A stretch of DNA of 64,000 nt from Tropicimonas sediminicola (GCF_900188335.1 NZ_FZOY01000004.1:372001-436000), one strand, 5' to 3'; shown: positions 41,257-51,039, counted from the stretch's first letter. Numbers and translations are program-made. The notes: generated by a model from the sequence alone, not told the origin.

Positions 41257-41790
41257 ATGCACCCGGAACGCATTCCGCAGACGATCTTTCACACCCGTGT
41301 CCGCAACGCGGACCTCGGCGGCCCGAACCCGTTCGAATGGAAGGACGTCAGCTCCAACGAGATCTTCGGCGGTCGGCGGATCGTGCTCTTCGCCCTGCCC
41401 GGCGCCTTCACCCCGGCCTGTTCCGAGACCCACCTGCCGGGGTTCGAGGCCCATCACGAGAGCTTCCTTGCGCTCGGGATCGACGAGGTGATCTGCCTGT
41501 CCGTCAACGATGCCTTCGTCATGCACCAATGGGCCAAGGCGCTCGGCATCGCCAAGGTGCGGATGCTGCCGGACGGCAATGGCGAGTTCAGCGAGGGGAT
41601 GGGGATGCTGGTCAGCCGCACCGCCCAGGGCATGGGCCGGCGCAGCTGGCGCTATTCGATGTACGTGGAGGATGGCGCGATCCGCAAGATCTTCGCCGAA
41701 CCGGGCCTGCGGGACGAGCCGCCGGGCGTACCCGTCGAGGTTTCCGACGCCGAGACGATGCTCGATTACCTGCGCTCGTCGCTGGGGTAA
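41257..41790 (+). CDS. Peroxiredoxin (Prx5 type)
   Basis: Thiol peroxidase of 177 residues. Catalytic Cys55 in LPGAFTPACSETHLPGF matches the Prx5/AhpC-TSA signature PxxFTPxCS, followed by CLSVNDAFVMHQWAKA. A resolving cysteine is not obvious beyond Cys80-like ICLS, so 1-Cys chemistry with glutathione is possible. GGGAGAAGG precedes the ATG. Confidence 0.9.
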   Translation: MHPERIPQTIFHTRVRNADLGGPNPFEWKDVSSNEIFGGRRIVLFALPGAFTPACSETHLPGFEAHHESFLALGIDEVICLSVNDAFVMHQWAKALGIAKVRMLPDGNGEFSEGMGMLVSRTAQGMGRRSWRYSMYVEDGAIRKIFAEPGLRDEPPGVPVEVSDAETMLDYLRSSLG

Positions 41791-41802
41791 GGGCGCGGTG
41801 GC

Positions 41803-42129
41803 TCAGCCGCGCTCGCGCAGACGGTCTTCCTCGTCGGCCACGTTGATGCCGAGCGCATCCATGCCGTCTTCGAGGAAGCTCGCGAGTTCCGGCATTCCCG
41901 CAAGGTAATCCTCGGTGGGAGCGGTGCGCTCCTGCCGCGCGGTTTCCAGCGCCTCGTCGATCTCGTCGGCGGAGAAGCTCTCCCGGCCGATCCACATGCA
42001 GGCCACGAGGCTGATCTGCTCATCCTCGTTCAACCCCGAGATGTAATCCCGCAGATAGGGGCTGTCCGGCCCGTACTCACGGGTCAGCGCGATCACTCTG
42101 ACGATTTTTCCAGTGCTTATGTCCAGCAT
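41803..42129 (-). CDS. DUF3775 domain protein
   Basis: A 108-residue cytoplasmic protein, MLDISTGKIVRVIALTREYG at the start and YISGLNEDEQISLVACMWIG in the middle, which match DUF3775. The C-terminal half is acidic. Function unknown. The ATG at 42129 has AGGAAG before it. Convergent with the peroxiredoxin gene. Confidence 0.8.
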   Translation of the reverse strand: MLDISTGKIVRVIALTREYGPDSPYLRDYISGLNEDEQISLVACMWIGRESFSADEIDEALETARQERTAPTEDYLAGMPELASFLEDGMDALGINVADEEDRLRERG

Positions 42130-42216
42130 CGGGATCCACTTCCTTCTGGCCCATTTTTCACGCAACCCGCCTGCCGTGGCAAGCGAAACCGACAGGATTT
42201 GTGCCGAAGCAAGCCG

Positions 42217-42945
42217 CTACCGGGCGAACAGGCGAAAGTACAGACCTTCCGGGAGGAACTGGGCTGCGCGGAACAGCCAGGAAAAGGGGCGCGGGAAGCT
42301 GCAGGCGAACCGACGGCTTTCGAGGTGGGCCATGATGCGATCTGCCGCGGCCTCGGGCTCCATGATGTAGGGCATGGGAAAATCGTTGAGATCGGTGAGG
42401 CGGGTGCGGATGAAACCGGGGTTGGCGAGTTGCACCCGCACGCCGGTCTTGTGCAGGTCAGCATGCAGGCTTTCGGCCAGCCCCATCAGCCCGGCCTTGG
42501 ACGCGGCATAGCCGATGGCGCCGGGCAGGCCGCGAAAGCCGGCCAGCGATCCGACAAAGAGCAGGTGCCCGGAATCGCGCCGGATCATCTCCGGCAGCAC
42601 CGGGTCGAGGATGCGCATGGCGCCGGTCAGGTTGACGTCGCACATGGCGGCGGCCTTCCCGCCGTCCCAATCCTGCGCCCTCATCGGCCAGTAGACGGCG
42701 GCGATGTAGACGAGCCCGTCGACATGCCCGGCGGCCTTCGCGGCCTCGGCGCAGCTCACGGGGTCGGTCACGTCGAGCGGCACCACCTCGGCCGGGCCCG
42801 GGAGCTCGGCGGCGAGGTCCTCCAGCCGCTCGGTGGAGCGGGCGCTCAGCACGAGCTCATAGCCGGCCCGGCTCATCGCATTGGCCAGCGCACGGCCCAG
42901 CCCTTCGCTGGCGCCGACGAGCCAGTACCGCCCGCGGCCGCTCAT
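42217..42945 (-). CDS. Short-chain dehydrogenase of the sigmaE operon
   Basis: SDR oxidoreductase, 242 residues: cofactor motif GASEGLGRA (about 11-19), DVNLTGA and catalytic YAASK (Tyr-x-x-x-Lys) with LFVGSLAG upstream. NADP(H) use is likely. The start overlaps the DUF1365 gene by 4 nt (ATGA). Third gene behind a TGATCC-N18 promoter; a similar SDR accompanies the RpoE/ChrR target operon in Rhodobacter. Confidence 0.88.
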   Translation of the reverse strand: MSGRGRYWLVGASEGLGRALANAMSRAGYELVLSARSTERLEDLAAELPGPAEVVPLDVTDPVSCAEAAKAAGHVDGLVYIAAVYWPMRAQDWDGGKAAAMCDVNLTGAMRILDPVLPEMIRRDSGHLLFVGSLAGFRGLPGAIGYAASKAGLMGLAESLHADLHKTGVRVQLANPGFIRTRLTDLNDFPMPYIMEPEAAADRIMAHLESRRFACSFPRPFSWLFRAAQFLPEGLYFRLFAR

Positions 42946-43703
42946 CGAGAGACCTCCTGCATCGGCGGTTCGGGGCGGGGACGGAAGGGGGCGCCCTTCG
43001 ACCAGAGCTTCAGCGCCTGCCAGTGGATCAGCGCCAGCACGCGAACCGAGCCGAACGGACGCCGAAGGCAGGCCCGCAGCAGACCCGTGGTCCTGAGCGG
43101 ACGGCGTGGACCGGTCAGTGTCGCCATCAGCCCGCCCTTCGCATGGCGATAGTCGATGCGGATCCCGATGTGATCGGGGCGGATGTCGAAGGTGAAGGTA
43201 TAGCCGCCATCGACCGGCTGGAACGGCGACACGTGGAACAGCTTGACGGCCTCGATCGTGTCGCCCGCCTGGATCGGCCCGGTATCGTCCCGGTGGCAGA
43301 GATAGGAATGCCGGTCGCCGAAAGTGTTGGTCACCTCCGCGATCACGACGCGCAGATCCCCTTCCGCGTCATGGCAGAGCCAGAAGCTGACCGGGTTGAA
43401 GACGTGGCCGAGGATACGGGGCTGGGCGAGCAGCAGGATCCGGCCCGCGCCGGCCTCCGCAAGCCCGTGGTCGCCAAGCACCCGCCGCACCCAGGCCGCG
43501 CCCTCGCCCTTGCCCGGCGCGCCGCCGTGGTCGATGTCGTGCAGCGCGGCGAGGTTGAACCGGTTTCGCGAGAACAGGCGCGGGGTCTCGACCGGGGCTT
43601 CCGGGTCCAGCATCAGGTAGTCGACCCCGTAGCGGAACGAGTTCGACACCGCGCCGCGACGTCCGTGCCAGGTATGGCCCGCGATATGTTCGACGCCGGT
43701 CAC
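42942..43703 (-). CDS. DUF1365 protein of the sigmaE operon
   Basis: A 253-residue protein from a GTG start that overlaps the flavoprotein stop by 4 nt (GTGA). DUF1365 features include RYGVDYLMLD, FNPVSFWLCHD and VTNTFGDRHSYLC. Homologues next to this flavoprotein are under sigmaE in Rhodobacter sphaeroides and, as I recall, take part in furan-containing fatty acid formation there; that link is from memory and unverified here. Coupled to its neighbours on both sides. Confidence 0.88.
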   Translation of the reverse strand: MTGVEHIAGHTWHGRRGAVSNSFRYGVDYLMLDPEAPVETPRLFSRNRFNLAALHDIDHGGAPGKGEGAAWVRRVLGDHGLAEAGAGRILLLAQPRILGHVFNPVSFWLCHDAEGDLRVVIAEVTNTFGDRHSYLCHRDDTGPIQAGDTIEAVKLFHVSPFQPVDGGYTFTFDIRPDHIGIRIDYRHAKGGLMATLTGPRRPLRTTGLLRACLRRPFGSVRVLALIHWQALKLWSKGAPFRPRPEPPMQEVSR

Positions 43704-45004
43704 TGTGCGGCCACCTCCAGAGAGGCCTCGGAAAGGATCGCCTCGGCCACCTCGGCGGCGCTGGCCAGCCCGTCCTCGTGAAACCCGTTCTTCATCCAGG
43801 CGCCGCAGAACCAGGTGCGGTTGGTGCCGTTTCGCTCCGCCAGCTCCTTTTGCGCGGCGAAGGCCCCAAGATCGTAGACCGGGTGGCGCAAGACCGTCTG
43901 GTCGTGGATCAGATCTTCGCGGATCGGGCGGGTGCTGTTGAGCGTCACGAAGAGCGGGTCGTCGGCCGGGATCGGCTGCAGCGCGTTCATCCAGTAGGTC
44001 AGGTCGATCCGGTCGGTGTCGCGCTCCCGGGTCTCGGCATAATTCCAGGCCGACCAGCAGCGGCGGCGGCGCGGCATGACCGAAGGATCGGCGTGCAGGA
44101 TGACCTCGTTGGGCTGGTAGGCGATGGCCGAAAGCGCGCTCCGCTCGGCGGGCGCGGCGTCGGTCAGCAGGCGCAGCGTGTCGTCGGAATGGGTGGCGAA
44201 GACCACCTCGTCGAAGCTCTCCCAGTCGCCGCCCTCGCACCGGAGCTCGACCCGCTCGAATTGCCGCCGCACGCCAGCGACCGACGTGGCCAGCCGGATC
44301 TCGGCGCCCTGCCGGCGCATCTCGGCCTCGAGCCGGCGCACGTATTCAACCGAACCGCCTTCGACAGTGTACCACTGGTGCTGGCCCGTGTGATGCAGGA
44401 GCGCGTGGTTGCGGAAGAAGTCGATCATGGCGCGGGCCGGAAACTCCATGATCCGTGTCACGGGCGTCGACCAGATCGCGCCGGACAGCGGCGCGAGATA
44501 GTAATCGCGGAACCAGTCGCCGGTGCCGAGCGCCTCCAGAAGCTCGCCGATGGTCGCGGCGCCCCCGAGGGACGCGGCCGTCGCCTCGGCTCGGGCATTG
44601 AAGCGGAGGATGTCGCGGATCATCCGCAGGAAGGCCGGCCGCGCGATGTTGCGGCTCTGCGCGAAGACGGTGGAAAGGTCCTTCAACCCGTACTCCACCC
44701 GACCGCCGTCGATCGAGGCGGCGAAGGTCATCTGCGAGGGCACGACAGGCACGTCAAGCCGCTGGAAGAGGGCGTCGAGCCGCGGGTAGTTGGGCTTGTT
44801 GAACACGATGAAGCCGGTATCGACCGGCTGGTCCCCCCGTTTGCCGGCGAGACGGGTGCGGGCGTGCCCACCGAGCGTCGCACCCGCTTCGATCAGAACG
44901 ACCTCGTGGTGATCCGCCAGAAGGTGCGCCGCGCCCATGCCGGAGATGCCTCCCCCGATCACGGCGATCCTGCGTGGCGCCAGCCCGGCGCGATCCAATG
45001 GCAT
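43700..45004 (-). CDS. FAD-dependent amine-oxidase-like oxidoreductase of the sigmaE operon
   Basis: A 434-residue flavoprotein with RIAVIGGGISGMGAAHLLA (about 12-30) and GGHARTR, the amine oxidase/desaturase FAD fold, plus a C-terminal WFCGAWMKNGFHEDGL that closes the flavin site. In Rhodobacter the equivalent gene is a strong RpoE target and is implicated in modifying methylated unsaturated fatty acids (recalled knowledge). GGAGG lies 8 nt before the ATG. First gene of the minus-strand sigmaE operon. Confidence 0.9.
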   Translation of the reverse strand: MPLDRAGLAPRRIAVIGGGISGMGAAHLLADHHEVVLIEAGATLGGHARTRLAGKRGDQPVDTGFIVFNKPNYPRLDALFQRLDVPVVPSQMTFAASIDGGRVEYGLKDLSTVFAQSRNIARPAFLRMIRDILRFNARAEATAASLGGAATIGELLEALGTGDWFRDYYLAPLSGAIWSTPVTRIMEFPARAMIDFFRNHALLHHTGQHQWYTVEGGSVEYVRRLEAEMRRQGAEIRLATSVAGVRRQFERVELRCEGGDWESFDEVVFATHSDDTLRLLTDAAPAERSALSAIAYQPNEVILHADPSVMPRRRRCWSAWNYAETRERDTDRIDLTYWMNALQPIPADDPLFVTLNSTRPIREDLIHDQTVLRHPVYDLGAFAAQKELAERNGTNRTWFCGAWMKNGFHEDGLASAAEVAEAILSEASLEVAAQ

Positions 45005-45035
45005 CTACACGTCCTCCAGAAATTTTCTTGCCCTG

Positions 45036-45064
45036 CACTACGCCCTCGCGACCGCAGCGGATCA
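45036..45064 (-). promoter_or_regulatory. SigmaE-type promoter for the flavoprotein operon
   Basis: On the minus strand TGATCC (45064-45059), an 18-nt spacer and TAGTG (45040-45036) match the Rhodobacter RpoE consensus TGATCC-N18-TAnnn. It lies 32 nt before the flavoprotein start. Confidence 0.85.
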
Positions 45065-45086
45065 AACGAAAAAAAATTCCCGCAGG

Positions 45087-45115
45087 TGATCCACCCGGGA
45101 TCGGGCTGCGTAAAC
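45087..45115 (+). promoter_or_regulatory. SigmaE-type promoter for rpoE-chrR
   Basis: TGATCC (45087-45092), an 18-nt spacer and TAAAC (45111-45115), the same arrangement as the divergent promoter 22 nt away. It implies autoregulation of rpoE. The predicted transcript start falls near 45121. Confidence 0.88.
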
Positions 45116-45216
45116 CTCACATGTTGACGGAAACGATCTCCTTGCCGGATACGCCTTCCCTACCGGGTGCGACTGCTTATAGTCGGCCCGACGGGGGACG
45201 TGACGGGAAGGTCGAA

Positions 45217-45774
45217 GTGCCGGAAACAACAGCAGAAGCGCCTGACTGGTCGGGTCACGTGATCCGTATCCGGGACCATCGCGATCAAGCTGCGTTTGCC
45301 GAGCTGTTTCGGCATTTCGCGCCGCGCGTCAAGGCGTTCCTGATCCGGTCGGGTGCGAGCCAGACCATGGCGGAAGAATGTAGCCAGGAGGTCATGGCGA
45401 CGCTGTGGCACAAGGCGCATCTGTTCGACCCCAGCCGGGCGAGCGTGGCCACCTGGGTGTTCACCATCGCCCGGAACAAGAAGACCGACATGCTGCGCAA
45501 GCAGCGACGTCCGGAACCGGAAGATCTGCCCTGGGGGCCAGAGCCGGAACCGGAACAGACAGAGACACTGGCCAGACAGCAGGAGGCCGAGCATCTGGGC
45601 AAGGCCATCGCGGCGTTGCCCGACAAGCAGCGGGCCCTGGTGGAAGCGGCCTATTATGGCGATCTGTCCCACAGCGAGATCGCGGCCCGGACGGGCCTGC
45701 CGCTGGGGACGATCAAATCGAGACTGAGACTGGCGCTGGACCGCCTGCGCCACGAGATGAAGAGCATGAGCTGA
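45217..45774 (+). CDS. rpoE: ECF sigma factor RpoE (ChrR-controlled, group ECF11 type)
   Basis: Sigma factor for the singlet-oxygen response, 185 residues. Region 2 has FAELFRHFAPRVKAFLIRSG and WVFTIARNKKTDMLRK; region 4 has DLSHSEIAARTGLPLGTIKS, the helix-turn-helix. I chose the GTG at 45217 (GGAAGG 5 nt before) because length and start then fit the Rhodobacter protein. An ATG at 45121 lies at the predicted transcript start and would add 32 residues. One base of its stop is shared with chrR. Confidence 0.92.
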   Translation: MPETTAEAPDWSGHVIRIRDHRDQAAFAELFRHFAPRVKAFLIRSGASQTMAEECSQEVMATLWHKAHLFDPSRASVATWVFTIARNKKTDMLRKQRRPEPEDLPWGPEPEPEQTETLARQQEAEHLGKAIAALPDKQRALVEAAYYGDLSHSEIAARTGLPLGTIKSRLRLALDRLRHEMKSMS

Positions 45775-46424
45775 TGGGCGTTCAACACCGCATAACCGAC
45801 GATATCCTGGCCGACTACGCGGCCGGCAACCTGGCCGAGGCCTTCAACCTGGTCGTGGCGAGCCACGTGTCGCTGTGCGAGGAATCGCGTGAGCGCCTGG
45901 ACGAGCTGGAATGCGTCGGCGGCGCGATCCTCGAGAGCTGCGACGTGGCACCGATGTCCGAAGGCAGCCTGGAAGCGACGCTTGCGCTGATCGCCAGCGG
46001 CGCGCCGGCGGAGCCGATCGTGACCCAGACACCCGTTCGGGGTTCGGTGCTGCCTGCGCCGATCCGGGACTACATCGGGGGCGACGTGGACAAGGTGCGC
46101 TGGCGGTCGGTCGGCATGGGCGTCAAGCAGGCGATCCTGCAGACCTCTCCCGAGGCGACCGCGAGGCTGCTGTACATCCCCGCCGGCTGCGAGATGCCGG
46201 ATCATGGCCACCGCGGCATGGAGATGACGCTGGTTCTGCAGGGGGCCTTTCTCGACGGAGAGGAACGGTTTGCACGTGGCGACGTGGAGATCGCCGGCGA
46301 GGAGCTGGAACACATGCCGGTGGCCGACGTGGGCGAGGATTGCATCTGCCTCGCGGCCACCGACGCGCCGCTGAAGTTTACCGGCGTGCTGCCGCGCCTG
46401 TTCCAGCCGTTCCTCAAGATCTGA
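45774..46424 (+). CDS. chrR: Anti-sigma factor ChrR (cupin-containing), with a zinc ligand changed
   Basis: Zinc-containing inhibitor of RpoE, 216 residues. The N-terminal anti-sigma domain (about 1-85) should hold zinc through His5/6, His31, Cys35 and Cys38 of Rhodobacter sphaeroides. Here HVSLCEES gives His31 and Cys35 but Ser38 (codon TCG). The cupin domain (about 110-200) keeps its metal site (DHGHRGMEM, ELEHMP) and the CIC pair in GEDCICLA. The start overlaps the rpoE stop (TGATG), ensuring stoichiometric expression. Confidence 0.92.
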   Translation: MGVQHRITDDILADYAAGNLAEAFNLVVASHVSLCEESRERLDELECVGGAILESCDVAPMSEGSLEATLALIASGAPAEPIVTQTPVRGSVLPAPIRDYIGGDVDKVRWRSVGMGVKQAILQTSPEATARLLYIPAGCEMPDHGHRGMEMTLVLQGAFLDGEERFARGDVEIAGEELEHMPVADVGEDCICLAATDAPLKFTGVLPRLFQPFLKI

Positions 46425-46506
46425 GCCCGGAGGTCTCCCGCCCGCCCTGCCCGCATCGAAGATGCGTGCCTGACGGTTGGGCGGGGCCGCGCGCGAGGCG
46501 CGCGGG

Positions 46507-46528
46507 CGATCTTTCGGACGAAAGATCG
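46507..46528. repeat. Palindromic repeat with TTTCG-GA-CGAAA core (copy 1)
   Basis: Perfect 10-bp arms around a GA centre between the convergent chrR and rmuC genes. The same architecture recurs at 63550-63571. It has no T-run and could be a dispersed repeat or an RNA stability hairpin. Confidence 0.7.
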
Positions 46529-46574
46529 TGGTACCGGATGCGGTCTGACCAGCCAATCGCAGTGAGCGCTGCCT

Positions 46575-47768
46575 TCAGACGTCCTGGCGGACGATCTGAA
46601 CCGGCGGACGGGCCGGTGGGGCCTTCGGATCGCGGGGCGGGTCGCCGATTTCATCGAAATCGAAACTGTCGAGCCGCCGGGCGCGCTTGCCTGCCTTCTC
46701 CGCGCTGACGCGGATCTCTGCGAGATCCTTGCTGGCCTGCCCGAAGTGCTTGTCGAGGTTCTCCACCCGGGTCGTCAGCCGCTCGACATCGCCATGGAGC
46801 AGCGCCAGCTCGCGGCGGATCGTGCCGGCCTGCTCGCGCATGCGGGCGTCCTTGAGCACGGCGCGCATGGTGTTGAGCGTCGCCATGCAGGTGGTTGGAG
46901 AGACGATCCAGACCCGCGCCGCGAAGCCCTCGCGGACCAGCTCGGGAAAGTTGGCATGCAGTTCCGCGTAGACGGCCTCTGACGGCAGGAACATCAGCGC
47001 GCCATCGGCCGTCTCTCCCTCGATCAGGTATTTCTCCGTGATCGCCCGGATATGGGTCTTGACCGCGGTGCGCATCGCCTTGGCGGCCTCGTTCTGCTCC
47101 CAGGGCGTGTTGGCGTTGCGCAGCGCCTCGTAGGCTTCCAGCGGGAACTTGCTGTCGATCACGATCGGCCCGGGCGGGTTCGGCAGGTGGATCAGGCAGT
47201 CGGCGCGCTTGCCGTTCGAGAGCGTGGCCTGCCAGGAATAGCTGTCTTTCGGCAGCGCCTTGGAGACGATGTCCTGCAGCTGGATCTCGCCGAAGGCGCC
47301 GCGGGTCTGCTTGTTGGACAGGATATCCTGCAGGCTGAGCACGTCGCCGGAGAGCTTCTCGATCTTGGCCTGCGCGCGGTCGATGGTCTCCAGGCGCTGT
47401 TGCAGCTCGCCCAGGGAGCGCGCGGTGCGGGTGGAGGAGCCCTGCAGGCTTTCTCCCATCCGAGCGGTGACCTCGGCGAGCCGCGCCTCCATCAGTTGCA
47501 GCATCCGGGCCTGGGCCTGGGTCTGCGCCTCGGAGACGTGGGTCAACCCGCCCGCGAGCTGTTGCTGCCCGTCGGAAAGTGCCTGCACGCGGGCACCGAG
47601 CGCGGAGACATGCTGCAGCATCGGCTCGCCGATGCGCGCCGCCGCCCCGGCCCTGCGCACCGCCATGACCAGCAACACCGTCAGCAGGAGCAGGAGCGCC
47701 GCGGCGGCGAGGGCGGCCAGCGTGGCGGGGTCGTTCAGGTCGATCCGGATGTCGCCCAGCTGGATCAT
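46575..47768 (-). CDS. rmuC: DNA recombination protein RmuC
   Basis: A 397-residue protein: an N-terminal membrane segment (about 13-36), a coiled-coil region (about 50-150) and a C-terminal RmuC nuclease-like domain with [31 protein letters not shown] and [12 protein letters not shown]. Thought to limit DNA inversions and rearrangement. The ATG at 47768 overlaps the mutL stop by 4 nt (ATGA), so it is coupled to mismatch repair. Convergent with chrR. Confidence 0.94.
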   Translation of the reverse strand: MIQLGDIRIDLNDPATLAALAAAALLLLLTVLLVMAVRRAGAAARIGEPMLQHVSALGARVQALSDGQQQLAGGLTHVSEAQTQAQARMLQLMEARLAEVTARMGESLQGSSTRTARSLGELQQRLETIDRAQAKIEKLSGDVLSLQDILSNKQTRGAFGEIQLQDIVSKALPKDSYSWQATLSNGKRADCLIHLPNPPGPIVIDSKFPLEAYEALRNANTPWEQNEAAKAMRTAVKTHIRAITEKYLIEGETADGALMFLPSEAVYAELHANFPELVREGFAARVWIVSPTTCMATLNTMRAVLKDARMREQAGTIRRELALLHGDVERLTTRVENLDKHFGQASKDLAEIRVSAEKAGKRARRLDSFDFDEIGDPPRDPKAPPARPPVQIVRQDV

Positions 47769-49627
47769 GTGCGCCCGAAGAGCCGCTCGATATCGGCGAG
47801 CTTGAGCTCCACATAGGTCGGCCGGCCGTGGTTGCACTGACCGGAATGCGGCGTGGCTTCCATCTCGCGCAGCAGGGCGTTCATCTCCTCGGCGCGCATG
47901 CGGCGGCCGGAGCGGATCGAGCCGTGGCAGGCGACGCGGCTCAGCACCGCGTCGATGCGGGCGCCCAGCGTGGTGCTGTCGCCGAGGTCGGCGATCTCGT
48001 CGAGGATGTCGTGCACGAGCCCGGCGGCGTCGATCTCGCCAAGCACCGCGGGCGTCTCGCGCACCGCGACGGCCCCGCCGCCGAAGGGTTCCAGCGTCAG
48101 CCCCATGCGGCGGAGGTCCTCGGCCACGGCCATGAGCTGCGCGCAGTCGCCTTCCGAGAGATCGACGATTTCGGGGATCAGCAGCGCCTGCGCCGCGACG
48201 CCGTTCTCGGCCATCTGACGCTTGAGCTTCTCGTAGACCAGCCGCTCGTGGGCGGCGTGCTGGTCGACGATCACCATGCCATTGGCGGTCTGGGCGATGA
48301 TGTAGTTCTCGTGCACCTGCGCGCGGGCGGCCCCGAGGGGCAGATCGCGCTGCGGCTCGGTGTCGGCGGCGGGTTCGGGGTCGATCCGGGCCGAGGGCGC
48401 GGCGGCCTCCGCGAAGCCCTGCGGCTCTACCAGCGGCGCCTGCATGGCGAAGGCCGCGCCCAGCTTGCCGGGGCTCGGCCGGTCCATCTGGTAGACGCGC
48501 GGCGGGCCGGCGGGTTCGGGGCGCATCGCGCCGAGCGTCGCCCCGGCGACGGTGGAGGAGGCGCGGTGCCCGGAGCCGGCGAGCGCGTGCCGCAGGCCCG
48601 AGACGATCATGCCACGGGCCAGCCCCGGCTCGCGGAACCGCACCTCGGCCTTGGCGGGGTGGACGTTCACGTCGACCAGCTGGGGGTCGCAGTCGATGAA
48701 CAGCACCGCCGCCGGGTGCCGATCGCGCGACAGGAAATCCATGTAGGCCGCCCGGAGCGCGCCGACGAGAAGCTTGTCCCGCACCGGCCGGCCGTTGACG
48801 AACAGGTATTGGGCCACCGAGGACCCGCGGGAATAGGTCGGCAGCGCGGCGAGGCCGGTCAGGCGCAGGCCTTCGCGCTCGATGTCGAGCGAGATCGCGT
48901 TCTCGACGAACTCGGCGCCGAGGATCCGCCCGATCCGGCCGCGCAGGGCGTCGAAGAGATCGCCGGTCTCGGCATCGGCGCGGAAGCTGACCCGGCCCTC
49001 GCCGTCACCGGTCACGTCGCGCAGGGTAAAGGCCACCGAAGGCTCGGCCATGGCGAGGCGCTTGACGACGTCGCCGATGGCCTGGGTCTCGGCCCGGTCC
49101 GAGCGCATGAACTTGAGCCGCGCGGGGGTGGCGTGGAACAGGTCCCGCAGCTCCACGACCGTCCCGCGGGTGAGCGCGGCGGGGGTGACCGGCGCCATCG
49201 TCCCGCCGGTGACGGTAATCCGGGCGGCCTCTGCGCTGCCCGCGGCCCGGCTGGTGACGCTGAGCCGTCCGACCGCGCCGAGCGAGGCCAGCGCCTCGCC
49301 CCGGAACCCGAAGGACCGGATGTCGAGCAGGTCGGAGCCGTCGATCTTGGAGGTTGCGTGCCGGGACAGCGCCAGCGGCAGGTCGGCGGCAGGGATGCCG
49401 CAGCCGTCGTCGGTGATCCGGATCAGGCTCTTGCCGCCGTCGGCGATGGCGATCTCGATGCGCCGCGCGCCAGCATCGAGCGAATTCTCCACCAGCTCCT
49501 TCACGGCCGAGGCCGGCCGCTCCACGACCTCGCCGGCGGCGATGCGGTTGATGACCGTCTCGTCGAGTTGCCGGATAACCGGGGGCTGCGCCGGATTTGC
49601 GCTCATGTTGCGGTGTGCGATCGTCAT
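47765..49627 (-). CDS. mutL: DNA mismatch repair protein MutL
   Basis: GHKL ATPase of mismatch repair, 620 residues. N-terminal motifs: [28 protein letters not shown] and [10 protein letters not shown]. After a Pro/Ala-rich linker (about 340-430), the C-terminal dimer domain carries [12 protein letters not shown], an exact DQHA(X)2E(X)4E endonuclease motif, as expected where MutH is missing. The start is 49627 or the next ATG at 49606; neither has a strong SD. It ends a long same-strand series from rsmB. Confidence 0.96.
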   Translation of the reverse strand: MTIAHRNMSANPAQPPVIRQLDETVINRIAAGEVVERPASAVKELVENSLDAGARRIEIAIADGGKSLIRITDDGCGIPAADLPLALSRHATSKIDGSDLLDIRSFGFRGEALASLGAVGRLSVTSRAAGSAEAARITVTGGTMAPVTPAALTRGTVVELRDLFHATPARLKFMRSDRAETQAIGDVVKRLAMAEPSVAFTLRDVTGDGEGRVSFRADAETGDLFDALRGRIGRILGAEFVENAISLDIEREGLRLTGLAALPTYSRGSSVAQYLFVNGRPVRDKLLVGALRAAYMDFLSRDRHPAAVLFIDCDPQLVDVNVHPAKAEVRFREPGLARGMIVSGLRHALAGSGHRASSTVAGATLGAMRPEPAGPPRVYQMDRPSPGKLGAAFAMQAPLVEPQGFAEAAAPSARIDPEPAADTEPQRDLPLGAARAQVHENYIIAQTANGMVIVDQHAAHERLVYEKLKRQMAENGVAAQALLIPEIVDLSEGDCAQLMAVAEDLRRMGLTLEPFGGGAVAVRETPAVLGEIDAAGLVHDILDEIADLGDSTTLGARIDAVLSRVACHGSIRSGRRMRAEEMNALLREMEATPHSGQCNHGRPTYVELKLADIERLFGRT

Positions 49628-49713
49628 GCCACAAGGGGTAGCATGGACATTCGGATTCGACCACTGGTTATCCGCATCGCCGGGTCGGGAAATCCGCGGC
49701 CCGGCCGAGGCGG

Positions 49714-51039
49714 TCAGTTGCTTGCGTCGAGCCCTTCCGGCTGGCCCACCACGATGAAATGAAGTCCATCGGGATCGATCAGTTCGGAGGCCACCCGGCG
49801 CACGTCCTCGAGCGTGACGGCGCGGATCTTGTCGTTGCGGGTGACGACATACTCCGGTGTCAGGTCATCCATCTGCATGCCGACGAGGATGTTCGCGATC
49901 GGGCCGTTGCCGTCGAACCGCAGCGGGTAGGCGCCGGTCAGATAGGTCTTGGCCCGCTCCAGCTCTTCCTCGGTCACGCCCTCGGTGGCGAGCTTCGCCC
50001 ATTCGTCCCGGATCACCGAGATGGTCTCGCCGACCCTGGCATTCACCGTGGAAACATTGCCGACCAGCATCTCGGAGTAATCCATCGGGTAAAGGTAGGC
50101 CCCGACACCATAGGTCAGACCGCGCTTCTCGCGGACCTCTTCCATCAGCCGCGACGAGAACCCGCCGCCGCCGAGGATGTGGGTGAGCACATAGGCGGGG
50201 AAGAAATCCGGGTCGTGCCGGGTGATGCCGCGCTGGCCGAAGGTGACGACGGATTGCGGCGTGTCGAAATCGACGACGGTGGTGCCGCCGGCGAGCGTGT
50301 AGTCGATCCGTTCCGGGCGCGGCGCGCCGGTTTCGGGCAGTTCGCCAAGCAGGCGGTCAAGCAAGTCGCCGAGTTCCTCGGCGGTGATGTCCCCCACCGC
50401 GGCGACGTAGAGGTGGTCACGGGAAAGCGTCCGGTCGCGCGCCTCGATCAGGTCGTCGCGGGTCAGCGCGGTGACGCTCTCGACCGTGCCCTCGAGGGAT
50501 GTGCCATAGGGGTGGTCGCCGAAGGCGAGGCTGTAGAAGGTGTTGGCGGAAATCGCGTCCGGGTCGCGGGTGTCCGCATCGATCCCCGAGAGCACCTGTC
50601 CCCGCACACGTTCGATGGCGTCCTCGTCGAAGCGCGGCTCGACCAGCGCCTGCCGCAGCAATTCCATCGCCTCGTCGCGGTTTTCCGTCAGCGCCTTGGC
50701 CGAAATGGAGACCGCGTCGTTGTGCGCGTCGAACCGGAACTCGGCGGCGAGGCTCTCGACCGCGATGGAAAACGCCTGCGCGTCCATCTCGCCCGCGCCT
50801 TCCTCCAGAAGACCGGTCATCAGGTAGGTCGCCCCGCGCTTGCCCGGCGCATCGAGACTGGCGCCACCACGGAACCGCAGTTCCAGCGCCATGAAGGGGA
50901 TCGAGGGTTCTTCCACGAGCCAGGCCTTGATACCGCCGGGCGAGGTGACTTCCTGGATCTCGATCTCGGCCTGCGCCGGCAGGACGAGGGTGAAGAGGGT
51001 CAGCGCCGCAACGAAGGCGCGCATGGCGGGTCGGATCAC
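49714..51039 (-). CDS. M16 family peptidase-like protein, inactive subunit
   Basis: A 441-residue secreted protein with a signal sequence (about 1-24, ending PAQA). It has the pitrilysin/MPP-like fold ([21 protein letters not shown] where active members have HFLEH) but lacks HxxEH, so it should be non-catalytic. A Gly-rich [19 protein letters not shown] loop is kept, typical of the substrate-binding partner. It overlaps the preceding active M16 gene by 4 nt, and the two probably form a heterodimer in the periplasm. Confidence 0.92.
   Translation of the reverse strand: MIRPAMRAFVAALTLFTLVLPAQAEIEIQEVTSPGGIKAWLVEEPSIPFMALELRFRGGASLDAPGKRGATYLMTGLLEEGAGEMDAQAFSIAVESLAAEFRFDAHNDAVSISAKALTENRDEAMELLRQALVEPRFDEDAIERVRGQVLSGIDADTRDPDAISANTFYSLAFGDHPYGTSLEGTVESVTALTRDDLIEARDRTLSRDHLYVAAVGDITAEELGDLLDRLLGELPETGAPRPERIDYTLAGGTTVVDFDTPQSVVTFGQRGITRHDPDFFPAYVLTHILGGGGFSSRLMEEVREKRGLTYGVGAYLYPMDYSEMLVGNVSTVNARVGETISVIRDEWAKLATEGVTEEELERAKTYLTGAYPLRFDGNGPIANILVGMQMDDLTPEYVVTRNDKIRAVTLEDVRRVASELIDPDGLHFIVVGQPEGLDASN

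Noticed and set aside
42942-44240. Long minus frame joining part of the flavoprotein region to DUF1365
   Set aside because: Its upstream half is out of frame with the real flavoprotein gene; DUF1365 starts at the GTG at 43703.
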